DNA of 26,462 nt from Phytophthora quininea (lineage: Eukaryota; Oomycota; Peronosporomycetes; Peronosporales; Peronosporaceae): contig JAAVTG010000996.1 of the NCBI GenBank assembly GCA_011947345.1, positions 1 to 26,462 of the forward strand. Direction: 5' to 3'. The notes below the pieces were generated by a model that was not told the origin of the DNA, did not search any database, and worked only from the letters and a program-made list of their open reading frames with translations. Positions 1 to 9,713 of this stretch are shown in pieces; the first letter of the stretch is position 1, and each line of letters opens with the position of its first letter. A program made the position numbers and the translations under genes.

Positions 1-904
1 GCAGGCGTTGGCGCCGTACCGGAAGAAAGATCCCGGCAGCGATGAAGAAGAAGAGCTGGTTGGCAACTTAGTCAACGCTCTCTGTAGTGTGCTGCTTGTC
101 CAGGACGCACAGAAGCAGTTTCGTCGCTTGGAAGGGCTGGAGCTCATTCTACGCTGCTTGAAAGATCGCCATCGGTTTGTGTTTGGAGGTGCGCTGCGTG
201 TGTTAGACCACGCTCTCATGGGGAATGCACGCAACTGCGAGCGCTTGATTGAGATCAGTGGGCTGCGCTCTGTCTTCTCCGTCTTCATGGGTCGACATGG
301 CAAGTTTAAGTCTAGCAACAACACGAAAGCGAGTAAGGCTAGTGAACGCGCAAAGGAAGAGGAGAACGCTGTGAGTTTAGTAGCTTCCATGTGCGCGTGG
401 GTGCGTAAAGACGCTCCTGCGGACGGCTACGATCGTCTCCAAGCGAAATTCGTCGAGAGTGACATGGAGAAGGTCGATCGACTGGTAGATTTGTTTGCAA
501 AGTACCACGAACGTGTTGAGCGCAGCTCTCAGATAGACGAAGACGACGAGGAAGAGGACGAAGACAGTCGATACTTGCGGAGATTGGACGCTGGTCTTTT
601 TGTACTAGAGCGGATCGCTTTTGTGGTGGCGCACGTGTGTTGTTTCTCGAAGAAGCTGCGAGCGTATGTGATGGTAAAGTTCCACGAGCGCAATATCGAC
701 AGTGAAAGTGTAACAGCTGTGCTACAGGAGCAATTAAACCTCCTCGATACTGATGAGACTTCAAAGGAGCAAGAAGGCGATGGAGCCCCATCGGACGACA
801 TTGTAAACAGCCAAACCAAGGAGGAGCAGAAGAAACAACTTCGACAGCTATTAGAGATTCTAGAAACTAAGCCTGCTCCAGTCGCAAATGGCGTGAATGA
901 GTAA
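1..904 (+). CDS. CTNNBL1: Beta-catenin-like protein 1 (CTNNBL1), C-terminal part, 5' end outside window
   Basis: Armadillo-type protein associated with the Prp19/CDC5L spliceosome complex in the nucleus. The frame is open from the window edge (codon phase starts at base 2) to TAA at 902-904, giving about 300 residues against roughly 560 for the family, so the N-terminal half lies upstream. Recognition rests on family signatures: KVLDHA-like 'RVLDHAL', 'ESDMEKVDRLVDLF' and 'YLRRLDAGLFVLERI', in the same order and spacing as in animal CTNNBL1, plus the acidic stretch before YLRRLDAG and a Lys/Gln-rich 'QLRQLLEIL' end. No intron and no frame break is visible in this part, unlike most other genes here. 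The first in-frame start-like codon (TTG at 8) is not a real start. The inverted repeat begins about 125 bp after the stop. Confidence 0.93.
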   Translation, partial: QALAPYRKKDPGSDEEEELVGNLVNALCSVLLVQDAQKQFRRLEGLELILRCLKDRHRFVFGGALRVLDHALMGNARNCERLIEISGLRSVFSVFMGRHGKFKSSNNTKASKASERAKEEENAVSLVASMCAWVRKDAPADGYDRLQAKFVESDMEKVDRLVDLFAKYHERVERSSQIDEDDEEEDEDSRYLRRLDAGLFVLERIAFVVAHVCCFSKKLRAYVMVKFHERNIDSESVTAVLQEQLNLLDTDETSKEQEGDGAPSDDIVNSQTKEEQKKQLRQLLEILETKPAPVANGVNE

Positions 905-1030
905 TTGAGATTGGACTTCCTCGCCTTGAGTATTGGGCTAGCATGTCGCCCATGAGTAGTAGTACTCTTGGGCTTATAACGCCAAGTTTCCACCTGCTAG
1001 TCTACTGACTTCAGCCAAGCAGGTCTAGAA

Positions 1031-1432
1031 CGAGTAGTATCCAATTCTGTCATGGTAAAAATACTGTTCGTACGGATAGCTGTCCTCAGCACAAGTAGCA
1101 GGCGTTGAAGAGTACGCCTCGGTTCGCGAGCTCCCGACGAAATAATGACCATGTACGTTGTATTGTGGCAAGACGTAGTGACAGACTCGACCGTATTCCC
1201 GGGTGAAATAATGTGTAGGCTCGATACTCCACCATGCGTCTGTTAATACCATTGCGTGCACAGGACACGACTCGGTGAGATTTACGAACTCCTTTTCGGT
1301 ATCTGGTGGCACCACAAGACGTTGGCTGGCCTTGTGAGGCGTGACGAATTTCAGGAAACTCCGTATTTGCAGAAGGAATGGCAAAACGCCTACCAGAGTC
1401 CACGCCAACAACAGCTTACGCTTTGGAGTCAT
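1031..1432 (-). pseudogene. Copy A: N-terminal fragment of six-pass membrane-protein family
   Basis: The frame starts at an ATG at 1432 and gives about 134 residues identical to the start of copy D (5783 onward): first membrane segment, the 'TPHK' motif, and the lumenal region through 'YEQYFYH'. It then runs out of the inverted repeat; the reading frame ends at 1025 with TAG immediately beyond the junction. About 380 residues, including all later membrane segments, are missing, so this is a truncated duplicate and not a sequencing frame break. An 81-nt upstream reading frame (1509-1429) overlaps its ATG exactly as in copy D. If transcribed it would encode a single-pass secreted-side domain, but nothing suggests use. 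Confidence 0.85.
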
Positions 1433-3120
1433 CGTGATAGGATTGCTGGACGCCGGAGACTGACGTTTTGGCTGTTCTCCATTGATGCAAAAACTTTTGT
1501 GCGCTTCATGGTTTAACTAGCAATGGAAGCAGCTGGCCCCAGCGCTGAATTGGGATCCGATCGGAAACTGCTGGAAACGGACGTCACTTGGTCACCAGCG
1601 GAAGACTCCAGCGTTCGTCGACGCTTAACTCTGGACTGCCGTTCCATCGTCCATTTTCTCTGTAGCATTCTTACCCTTAGATTGCAGCCGTCCGGCTGTT
1701 TTGTACTTTAACGAATTGAGGTTGTTTGGGCCCAATATCATCCTTGCTGCCTCCCACTCGGTGGTCGAAAAAGCTAACAACACCAGTGCATGGGCGTTCG
1801 CCACAAGGTTCAACACGCTGACCAGATATTACACCGATCACGTACAAGTTATCTCGTGGCGCTGAGAACCAATACAACTTGTGTATTGCGAAAAACTCGG
1901 CGCCGTCCTCTTCCCCCATTTTCAATAGTCCGAACGCCTTCAGTGTGCTCGCTTTATAATACAATTTCGAGTGTTCCCAACAGTAACCTCCCAGCATGGC
2001 CATCTTGTTGCGTAATTTCAATGTAGTGTCGACACAGCACGGCGCTGTGAAAATGACCCACGTGCGGTACTCCCACCATGCGTATCCAAGTGCCCATAGC
2101 GCTCGGAAAGTAACCACGAACCCAGTCAAGCAAAGCACGAATATACCGTGACCTACTAAGCTCCAGACGTAGTACGATACAGCGACTGCAGTTGGTCTGG
2201 ACTCCTTCATGCTTGATCGATTTAGCCCTGTGATGCAATATTGCTGTAGAGCTGAACTCAGCACCTCTCCAAGCAGAGCCGTCTCGTAACTAAATAGCAA
2301 ACGCTTGATAAATAACCTCCACTTTTCACGTAACAATGTCGAAGCTTCGAAAAGCTCAAAGATCAAAAGCATCAGTCCAGAAGGTTGTAGCCCATCGACA
2401 CATATTGGAGCTTGGTTCCAAAGCCGGAGTTCGCGACGATAAGAAATAGATCGGTCATAATACCTTCTACGAGCAAATACAGCAGTGCTCCTCGGTGGTA
2501 ATACGTTGCACCGTGAGCGGAAAGACGCAAGTTCTCCTGGACAAAGACCACCGCTTCTTTCCGGGTGAGACTCTGGCCCAACTGATCGCACTTATGGCCG
2601 AAGCAGTTTGCCACAATGAAACTTCGACGCAAAACCAGAACGCGATACGTAAGCCACATTGTTCCGGCGATAGCATACCAACACGACATTCTGTAATTTT
2701 GACTCCCTCGGTCAGCAGCTAAAGTCGACCCGTTCATGTCGAACGTCCCCAGTCCATTCGCAACAATGTACGCCGTTTGATCCTTCGCACAGTACGATCC
2801 TTTTTGTTCCTCATAATACGAATAGTACCCGATGCTCCCATGATAAAAGTATTGTTCGTAGTGGAAGCTGTCGTTGGCACAACTTGACGGGGTAGTTTTG
2901 TATGGTTCCGCAGTCGAGTTCCCAATGAGGTAGTTCCCATGGACGTTGTATTGTGGCACCACGAAGTGACAAAGCACGCCGTGTTCCTCCACAAAATAAT
3001 GCGTCACGTCGAGGTTCCACCACGACTCCGACAAAAACAAACCACGCACAGGACACAGCTCGAACATATTGTGGGTCTCCTCCTGTAGACCCGCTGGTAC
3101 CACAAGGTTCTGGTTTACTT
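1031..3120. repeat. Left arm of ~2.1-kb inverted repeat
   Basis: The reverse complement of this segment matches 4101-6193 almost base for base. The inner edge is the shared AAGTAAACCAGAACC (left arm 3106-3120 on the minus strand, right arm 4101-4115). The outer edge is near 1031, where the shared GGATACTACTCGTTCTA ends and the flanks diverge. It carries most of copy B and the N-terminal fragment A of the membrane-protein family, both on the minus strand. Differences seen by eye are mainly one-base homopolymer length changes, plus a small cluster of substitutions at about 1049-1056. Near-identity implies a recent duplication or gene conversion. Confidence 0.93.
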
Positions 3121-3223
3121 TGTGCGGTGTTACGAACTTCAGGTAGCTACGAAGCTGAAGGATGAACGGCACCATGCCAGCGGCAAGCCACACGAGAAAA
3201 AGTTTCCGCTGTGCTGTCATCAT
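1677..3223 (-). CDS. Copy B: six-pass membrane protein of an expanded oomycete family (one frame break)
   Basis: I recognise no named domain; this is an uncharacterised multi-spanning membrane protein. Order: first membrane segment (residues ~8-28), 'SYLKFVTPHK', a lumenal or extracellular region with four conserved cysteines (contexts ELCPV, LCHFV, SSCAND, SYCAKD), a second membrane segment before 'VLVLRRSF', the 'ENLRLSAHGA' motif, then four more hydrophobic segments with 'RLLFSYET' between them, and a cytosolic-type tail with 'LKAFGLLKM' and 'CTGVVSFFD'. The frame is open from ATG 3223 to about 2385, where CTTCTGG stands for the CTTTCTGG seen in copy C (one T lost). It then continues in the next frame to the stop at 1677, about 515 residues in all. 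The frame stays open upstream of ATG-ATG at 3218-3223 to about 3430 without another ATG, so an N-terminal extension is possible. Probably intact. Confidence 0.8.
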
Positions 3224-3470
3224 ACCAGTCGAAGTCGAGCCTGATGGTGGCGTTGCTGAATCAATAGAGCCGACATCTTCACAAAGACTTTGGCCTGTGC
3301 TGCTGGAGACATCATTCCACGGTGCGATCTCGACTCGCGATTCGATCCCGAAACGGTACTGGGAATGGGAGATCTCGGACGAATACGCACGCCGTCTTCG
3401 TTGTTCTAAATCAGCCAGGACTCATCCGCTCCAACGACGGCCAGAAGCCTCAATCTTCTTCTTGCCACTC

Positions 3471-4106
3471 ATGACTCGGACCACGACAAGGCCGAGAGCT
3501 GCTGGCAACCGGCGGCAGAAGCGCTAGCGGACGGCGTGGGAAGACGAAATCGTGCCGGAAAGCAGCGATGAGAGCGAGGACGAGGACGACGAGACGCCCG
3601 TGCGCCGTCGACTGCGGCTCATGCACCCAAGCCGGTGGTTCCGCCTTCCCAATGGGAGAGCAGTGTGGATGCCAGAGAGAGCAACTTTGGCCACAAACAT
3701 CGGCCCCCAGCGACTCTGCGACCGTCGTTGAACCACGCGCCAGGCCACTCGTCCTCAGAGCACTGCGCTCCCACAGTCACAGCGCCCTGCACGGCCGTTG
3801 TTCGACTCGTGGTTCAACGTAACAAACTTCACGGACCTGGATCACCAACAGCCCTGGCGAACGGAGGCGATACCACCACCACGTGCGTCTCGTGCTGCTC
3901 TGGCGGAGCTGCGCGAGCTTGGTGTACTCGATGAGCCAGAGCCCAGTCCCATCAACTCCGTTTTGAAAGTCCGCCTGTACTCAATGAGAGAGGAGCTCAA
4001 GCTCGAGCAAATGTTTGCAACCAACCGCGCCGTGTACAACAAGCTCGTCGCTCTGTCGAGGGACAACAGGCTCGCCAACATGGCAGTATCGCAGCTTACG
4101 AAGTAA
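3471..4106 (+). pseudogene. Fanzor/TnpB-like (OMEGA nuclease family) N-terminal remnant, truncated at repeat junction
   Basis: The last ~100 residues (from about 3795) carry a TnpB/Fanzor-type N-terminal signature: 'LKVRLYSMREELKLEQMF' followed by 'NRAVYNKLVALS', matching the family pattern K-[VI]-R-L-Y ... MF ... R..YN..V. Upstream, an ATG at 3471 opens a basic then strongly acidic, low-complexity N-terminus with an in-frame TAG at 3525-3527, a frame change near 3605 and another near 3770-3790. The frame ends with TAA at 4104-4106, which belongs to the inverted-repeat arm, so the RuvC-like catalytic part is absent here. Known family: eukaryotic RNA-guided nuclease relatives of IS200/IS605/IS607 TnpB, with members in oomycetes. 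Inference: a dead transposon fragment at the centre of the palindrome. An unrelated coiled protein is the alternative. Confidence 0.62.
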
Positions 4107-5538
4107 ACCAGAACCTTGTGGTACCAGCGGGTCTACAGGAGGAGACCCACAATATGTTCGAGCTGTGTCCTGTGCGTGGTTTGTTTTTGTCGGAGTCGTG
4201 GTGGAACCTCGACGTGACGCATTATTTTGTGGAGGAACACGGCGTGCTTTGTCACTTCGTGGTGCCACAATACAACGTCCATGGGAACTACCTCATTGGG
4301 AACTCGACTGCGGAACCATACAAAACTACCCCGTCAAGTTGTGCCAACGACAGCTTCCACTACGAACAATACTTTTATCATGGGAGCATCGGGTACTATT
4401 CGTATTATGAGGAACAAAAGGATCGTACTGTGCGAAGGATCAAACGGCGTACATTGTTGCGAATGGACTGGGGACGTTCGACATGAACGGGTCGACTTTA
4501 GCTGCTGACCGAGGGAGTCAAAATTACAGAATGTCGTGTTGGTATGCTATCGCCGGAACAATGTGGCTTACGTATCGCGTTCTGGTTTTGCGTCGAAGTT
4601 TCATTGTGGCAAACTGCTTCGGCCATAAGTGCGATCAGTTGGGCCAGAGTCTCACCGGAAAGAAGCGGTGGTCTTTGTCCAGGAGAACTTGCGTCTTTCC
4701 GCTCACGGTGCAACGTATTACCACCGAGGAGCACTGCTGTATTTGCTCGTAGAAGGTATTATGACCGATCTATTTCTTATCGTCGCGAACTCCGGCTTTG
4801 GAACCAAGCTCCAATATGTGTCGATGGGCTACAACCTTTCTGGACTGATGCTTTTGATCTTTGAGCTTTTCGAAGCTTCGACATTGTTACGTGAAAAGTG
4901 GAGGTTATTTATCAAGCGTTTGCTATTTAGTTACGAGACGGCTCTGCTTGGAGAGGTGCTGAGTTCAGCTCTACAGCAATATTGCATCACAGGGCTAAAT
5001 CGATCAAGCATGAAGGAGTCCAGACCAACTGCAGTCGCTGTATCGTACTACGTCTGGAGCTTAGTAGGTCACGGTATATTCGTGCTTTGCTTGACTGGGT
5101 TCGTGGTTACTTTCCGAGCGCTATGGGCACTTGGATACGCATGGTGGGAGTACCGCACGTGGGTCATTTTCACAGCGCCGTGCTGTGTCGACACTACATT
5201 GAAATTACGCAACAAGATGGCCATGCTGGGAGGTTACTGTTGGGAACACTCGAAATTGTATTATAAAGCGAGCACACTGAAGGCGTTCGGACTATTGAAA
5301 ATGGGGGAAGAGGACGGCGCCGAGTTTTCGCAATACAAGTTGTATTGGTTCTCAGCGCCACGAGATAACTTGTACGTGATCGGTGTAATATCTGGTCAGC
5401 GTGTTGAACCTTGTGGCGAACGCCCATGCACTGGTGTTGTTAGCTTTTCGACCACCGAGTGGGAGGCAGCAAGGATGATATTGGGCCCAAACAACCTCAA
5501 TTCGTTAAAGTACAAACAGCCGGACGGCTGCAATCTAA
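4101..5538 (+). pseudogene. Copy C: 5'-truncated duplicate of membrane-protein copy B
   Basis: Nearly identical to copy B but begins at the 'KVNQNLVVPAG' region: the ATG, first membrane segment and TPHK motif are replaced by the Fanzor-like fragment. Compared with B it lacks single bases in homopolymers near 4420 (A run), 4655 (C run), 5325 (T run), 5447 (T run) and 5516 (A run), plus a CA dinucleotide near 5336. The B-like stop is at 5536-5538; the shifted frame instead runs to 5702. The 5' truncation is structural, so the copy is probably non-functional. The indels may be partly consensus errors, because short reads polish poorly inside near-identical repeats. Confidence 0.8.
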
Positions 5539-5705
5539 GGGTAAGAATGCTACAGAGAAAATGGACGATGGAACGGCAGTCCAGAGTTAAGCGTCGACGA
5601 ACGCTGGAGTCTTCCGCTGGTGACCAAGTGACGTCCGTTTCCAGCAGTTTCCGATCGGATCCCAATTCAGCGCTGGGGCCAGCTGCTTCCATTGCTAGTT
5701 AAACC

Positions 5706-5786
5706 ATGAAGCGCACAAAAGTTTTTGCATCAATGGAGAACAGCCAAAACGTCAGTCTCCGGCGTCCAGCAATCCTATCACGATGA
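5706..5786 (+). other. Upstream ORF (26 codons) overlapping the start codon of copy D
   Basis: An ATG at 5706 opens a 26-codon frame whose TGA (5784-5786) overlaps the ATG of copy D (5783-5785) as ATGA. The same arrangement is present in the left arm (1509 to 1429). It could be a translational control uORF. Alternatively it is the former N-terminal extension of the protein put out of frame by one lost base before the repeat duplicated: copies E and G have extensions of about 20-24 residues leading into the same motif. Confidence 0.45.
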
Positions 5787-7335
5787 CTCCAAAGCGTAAG
5801 CTGTTGTTGGCGTGGACTCTGGTAGGCGTTTTGCCATTCCTTCTGCAAATACGGAGTTTCCTGAAATTCGTCACGCCTCACAAGGCCAGCCAACGTCTTG
5901 TGGTGCCACCAGATACCGAAAAGGAGTTCGTAAATCTCACCGAGTCGTGTCCTGTGCACGCAATGGTATTAACAGACGCATGGTGGAGTATCGAGCCTAC
6001 ACATTATTTCACCCGGGAATACGGTCGAGTCTGTCACTACGTCTTGCCACAATACAACGTACATGGTCATTATTTCGTCGGGAGCTCGCGAACCGAGGCG
6101 TACTCTTCAACGCCTGCTACTTGTGCTGAGGACAGCTATCCGTACGAACAGTATTTTTACCATGGCAGTATCGGATACTACTCGTTCTACATTGAACTGG
6201 TTGGAACGTTCTGTGCCACAGATAACACGTCGTACATTGTCGGGCGTGGCTTGGGCACGTTTGACATGAACGGGCCGATTCTAGCTGCAGACACGGGGAG
6301 CGATGGATACAGGCAGTCGTATTGGTATGGCACAGTTGGAATGATCTGGATCGTGTATCGTGCGCTCGTCCTACGACGAAGTTTTGTATCATGTGAGCGA
6401 TTTGGCCGACGGTGCGAACAAATGGGCGAGATGTTGAATCGGAAGGAGGCAGTGATCTTCGTTCAAGAAAACCTCCGTTTATCTGCGCACGGTGCTTCAA
6501 ATTTACAACGGATCGTGTTGCTGTACTTGTTAATCGAGGGCTCATGAGCGATATGTTCCTGACAATATCAAACAGTGGGTTGACGACCAAACTCCAGTAC
6601 GCTTCGATGGGGTATAACTTGTCTGGGTTGATGCTTCTGGTATTCGAGATGATCGAAACTTTAACTTGCCTTCGTGAAAAGTGGCGGCTATTCTTCAAGC
6701 GGCTTTTGTTCAGCTACGAGACGGCTTTTATCGGAGAAGTGCTGAGCTCAGCTCTACAGAATTATTTCCTCACCGGACTAAATCATTCCGGACTGCGGAA
6801 GACGAAGCCCGTCGCCCTCGCGGTATCGTATTACGCTGCAAGCTTGGTCGGACACAGCGCTTTTGTGCTTAGCGTTACGGGATTTGTGGTTGCTGTTCGC
6901 ATCGTGTGGGCTCTTGGATATGCGTGGTGGGCACATCGCACTTGGGTCATTTTACGGCTTCGTGCTGCACTGACACAACGTTGGGGTTGCGAAACAAAAT
7001 GGCGTCGCTTGGAGGATATCGATGGGAGAATGGGGAGCTGTTCTACAAAGCCAGCGCTCTGAAAGCTTTGGGGCTTATGAAAATGGAGGAAGAAGATGGC
7101 GCGGGTATCTCGCTATCCACAAGTTACACTGGTTTACTGTTCCGAGAGGGAACTTGGTAGTATTTGGCGTTATCTCGGGACATCGCGTCGAGTCTTGCTC
7201 CGAACGGCGATGCACAGGCATGATCAGCTTTTGGATCGACGACTGGGCGGCTCTACTCGTGACGCCGCCAACCCAGCACGACTTATCCGAGTTAGAAAGG
7301 TGTCTGCGAATTCTGGAATGGCTGATCCGCCATAA
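5783..7335 (+). CDS. Copy D: six-pass membrane protein, full-length with frame breaks
   Basis: Same architecture as copy B: first membrane segment from 'LLLAWTLVGVLPFLLQ', four-cysteine lumenal region (ESCPV, VCHYV, ATCAED, TFCATD), 'RALVLRRSF', 'ENLRLSAHGA', four further hydrophobic segments, 'RLLFSYET', and a tail with 'LKALGLMKM' and 'CTGMISF'. Homology requires one added base at each of four places: about 6540 (GGG run before CTCATG), about 6955 (TTTT), about 7110 (GGG) and about 7213 (TTTT). All four are homopolymer contractions, so I favour an intact gene of about 518 residues with uncorrected errors. The start is the ATG at 5783; see the overlapping uORF. Only the part up to 6193 belongs to the inverted repeat. 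The 3' end faces copy E about 100 bp away. Confidence 0.75.
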
Positions 7336-7434
7336 CACAACGCTACCAGACGCTTAACGTGTTCTCTAGTAGGCATGTCGACGGGTCTCTGGGTAATAAA
7401 ATCGTGTTGAAATGCGCGGGAGTTGTCAATTACT

Positions 7435-9038
7435 TTACGCGACTTCGTCTAAGAATGTGGGGCCAGCAGCAACCGTTCTCAGAGTCGATGGCAGTGGTCG
7501 AGGAGGAGAACTGCAGCTTAAAGAAGCGCCTCCCAACATTCGATCAGGGAACGTGAAAAGCCCAGTGCACGGCTGCTCATTGCACGGATCCACCCGGTCC
7601 CCGTAATGATTCCAATTCCGACGAAAGTGTCTTCTGGAACCCAAACCAATGCAACTTCCGCAAAACCAAGTATTCTCTGTCGCTGTCCTTCATTTTCAGC
7701 AATCCGAACGCTTTCAGCGCACCTAACGTGAAGTAGAGTTGCCCATTTCTTAAGCGATATCCGCTCAGCATTGCGATCCGACCGCGGGCACCAAATGCTG
7801 TGTCTACGCAACATGGCTGGGTGAAAATGGCCAGTGAACGGTAGTTTGTCCACACGTACGTGATAGCACAAGAGATCTCACGGAAACGATAATCAATAGG
7901 GTCACGATGACAACGAGGCGTGACAAACCAAACTCCAAGTAGTACGACACTGCATGGGCCACTGGCTCTGATTTTTCAAATCGGAATGGTGTAGAGCCGA
8001 GAGGAAATACTGAAGCACGATGGCAGTGACGAATTCGCCCAGTAAAGAAGTCTCGTAGCTAAATAGGAGCCGCATCACCAGCTGCCGCTTTCTGTCGCTG
8101 ACGAACCTCGTGTGTTCTGCAATCTCGAATACAAGCAGCATCAACCCTGACAAATTGTATCCCAGTGACGCGTACTGAATTTTTATCGTCAGGCCTTCGC
8201 TTGCAATGATAAGAAATAAGTCGGTCATGATCCCTTCAATGATCAGGTAGAGCAGCGCGAGTCGTTGGTAGTTTGATGCTCCGTGGGCCGATAAACGCAA
8301 ACTCTCTTGGACAAACACCATCGCCTCTTTCTGTAGGAGATTCTCACCCATTTCATCGCACCTGCGCCCGTAGCGCAGGCACAGAACGCAACTCCTTCGT
8401 AGTACACCAATACGATACACGAGCCAAATAGCACCGACGATTCCATACCAGTATGATCGCCTGTACTCTATGCTCCCAGGATCTGCAGCCAAGAAGGAAC
8501 CGTTGATATCAAACGATCCGATGCTTGTCGTGTGGATGTATGCGACTTTATCTTTACTGCAAAATGTTCCATGATGCTCCTCGAAGTATGAGTAGTAGCC
8601 GATGCTCCCGTGATAAAAGTATTGATGGTAGGAATAGCTGTCATTTGTGCAGCTTGTTGGTGTTGATTCATACGGCTCGACTCTTGAGGTCCCAATTAAG
8701 TAGTTCCCGTGGATGTTGTATTGCGGCAGCACGAGGTGACACAAGATGCCATTCTCTGTGTTGTAATAATGTATGGGCTCGCTGTTCCACCATACACTCG
8801 CCAGCAAATATCCTTGCACGGGGCAATGCTCCGTTATGTTATCCAGAAGCTTGTTGTGACTTGAAGGCACAACAAGCTGGTCGATCTTGTGCGGCGTGAC
8901 GAATGTACTGTAGCTTCTCACTTGTAGTAACAGCGGGGCCAGACCCATGAAGAGCCACATACCTGCCATCATTCGCTGAGCTGTCAAGGACTTCGTTGAA
9001 CGTCCAGGCTGAGTATTATGCACCACGATCTGCTTCAT
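7435..9038 (-). CDS. Copy E: six-pass membrane protein, full-length with frame breaks
   Basis: The frame from ATG 9038 has a 17-residue polar leader before 'SLTAQRMMAGMWLF', then the first membrane segment, TPHK, the four-cysteine region (EHCPV, LCHLV, TSCTND, TFCSKD), 'IGVLRRSC', 'ESLRLSAHGA' and 'RLLFSYETSLLGEF'. From about 7975 homology continues only by restoring single bases: an A run near 7975, a site near 7888, a T run near 7650 and a G run near 7605. After that the tail reads through 'CNEQPCTGLFTFPDRMLGG' to the stop at 7435. About 535 residues if repaired. It is more divergent from B, C and D than they are from each other, so it is an older paralogue. Decay cannot be excluded, but each break is a one-base loss. 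Confidence 0.72.
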
Positions 9039-9188
9039 GGGCGGTCATATAGTATTTGAGCAAGCCCAAACGTGGTGTTGGCAACAAGAATAATAACCGC
9101 TTTGAAACGGACGTGTGCTTCTTGAACAAATGGACGCCACGGAACCTGCTGATGCAGAACGCAATATCAGTAACATACTACCGCAAGT

Positions 9189-9713
9189 TTAATCTGCCGT
9201 GTCGACGTTGCTAACCTTCAAAGACTGGTCAACCAGCAAGCTCTCCATAACTTCGTTATTTGAAGAGGTGACTGCAGCCGAAGCACTCATCATCAGTTCG
9301 ATCACCGTTGAAATGTTGGGATCATTGCGCAGCTTCCTATTCGAAAGATGTGGCGTAATGATGTAGCACGTCAATATTCGCACAGAATCGACGCGACTGT
9401 CAGTTGATTCTTCGCTGTACGGCGTAATGAACACATACCCTTTCTCTAGGAAATGGACGCCATTCACTCGTTTTTATTGTAGTCCAATGGCAAGATGTGT
9501 CCACTCCAAACGATCACAATTCGGTGAGATACCACATGCCGACGTAAAGCTTGCTGCAGACGAAACGTGGCCACAGTGTTGGTCTTGACATCGCTCATCT
9601 CCAACCCGCTCGTTTCATTGACTGTATTTCCAGCGAGATCATCCCCACTACCTCCTCTGTAATTATTCCACCGTCTCCACCTAGCATCGCCGTTTAACGC
9701 CCGGCATCCATCT
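9189..9713 (-). pseudogene. M96 mating-specific-type protein, C-terminal START-like fragment
   Basis: Matches the C-terminal half of the full M96-type gene at 10529-11904: 'GDARWRRWNN', 'AGNTVNET', 'LQQALRRHV', 'RIVIVWSGHI', 'LEKGYVFITP' and the tail 'NDPNISTVIELMMSASAA'. One base is missing in an A run near 9470 (AATAAAAACGAG). The N-terminal half is gone: at about 9713 the sequence switches directly to copy F of the membrane family. It is therefore a truncated copy, regardless of the frame break. Confidence 0.75.

Larger units (their letters stand above)
4101..6193. repeat. Right arm of ~2.1-kb inverted repeat
   Basis: Partner of 1031-3120 in opposite orientation, separated from it by a 980-bp non-repeated centre. 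It carries copy C, missing its 5' end, and the first part of copy D. D continues past 6193 into single-copy sequence, so D looks like the donor-side full gene and fragment A the truncated duplicate. Conversely B is complete at its 5' end and C is cut. The inner boundary falls exactly where the Fanzor-like reading frame stops. Confidence 0.93.

Noticed and set aside
339..993. Minus-strand reading frames opposite CTNNBL1
   Set aside because: They are shadows of a strongly conserved plus-strand gene and show serine runs produced by the acidic tract on the other strand.
3121..4100. Palindrome as a missed-adapter long-read artefact
   Set aside because: Such artefacts give a hairpin without a unique centre. 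Here 980 bp of non-repeated sequence lie between the arms and the arms end at different gene positions. Read mapping is still needed for proof.
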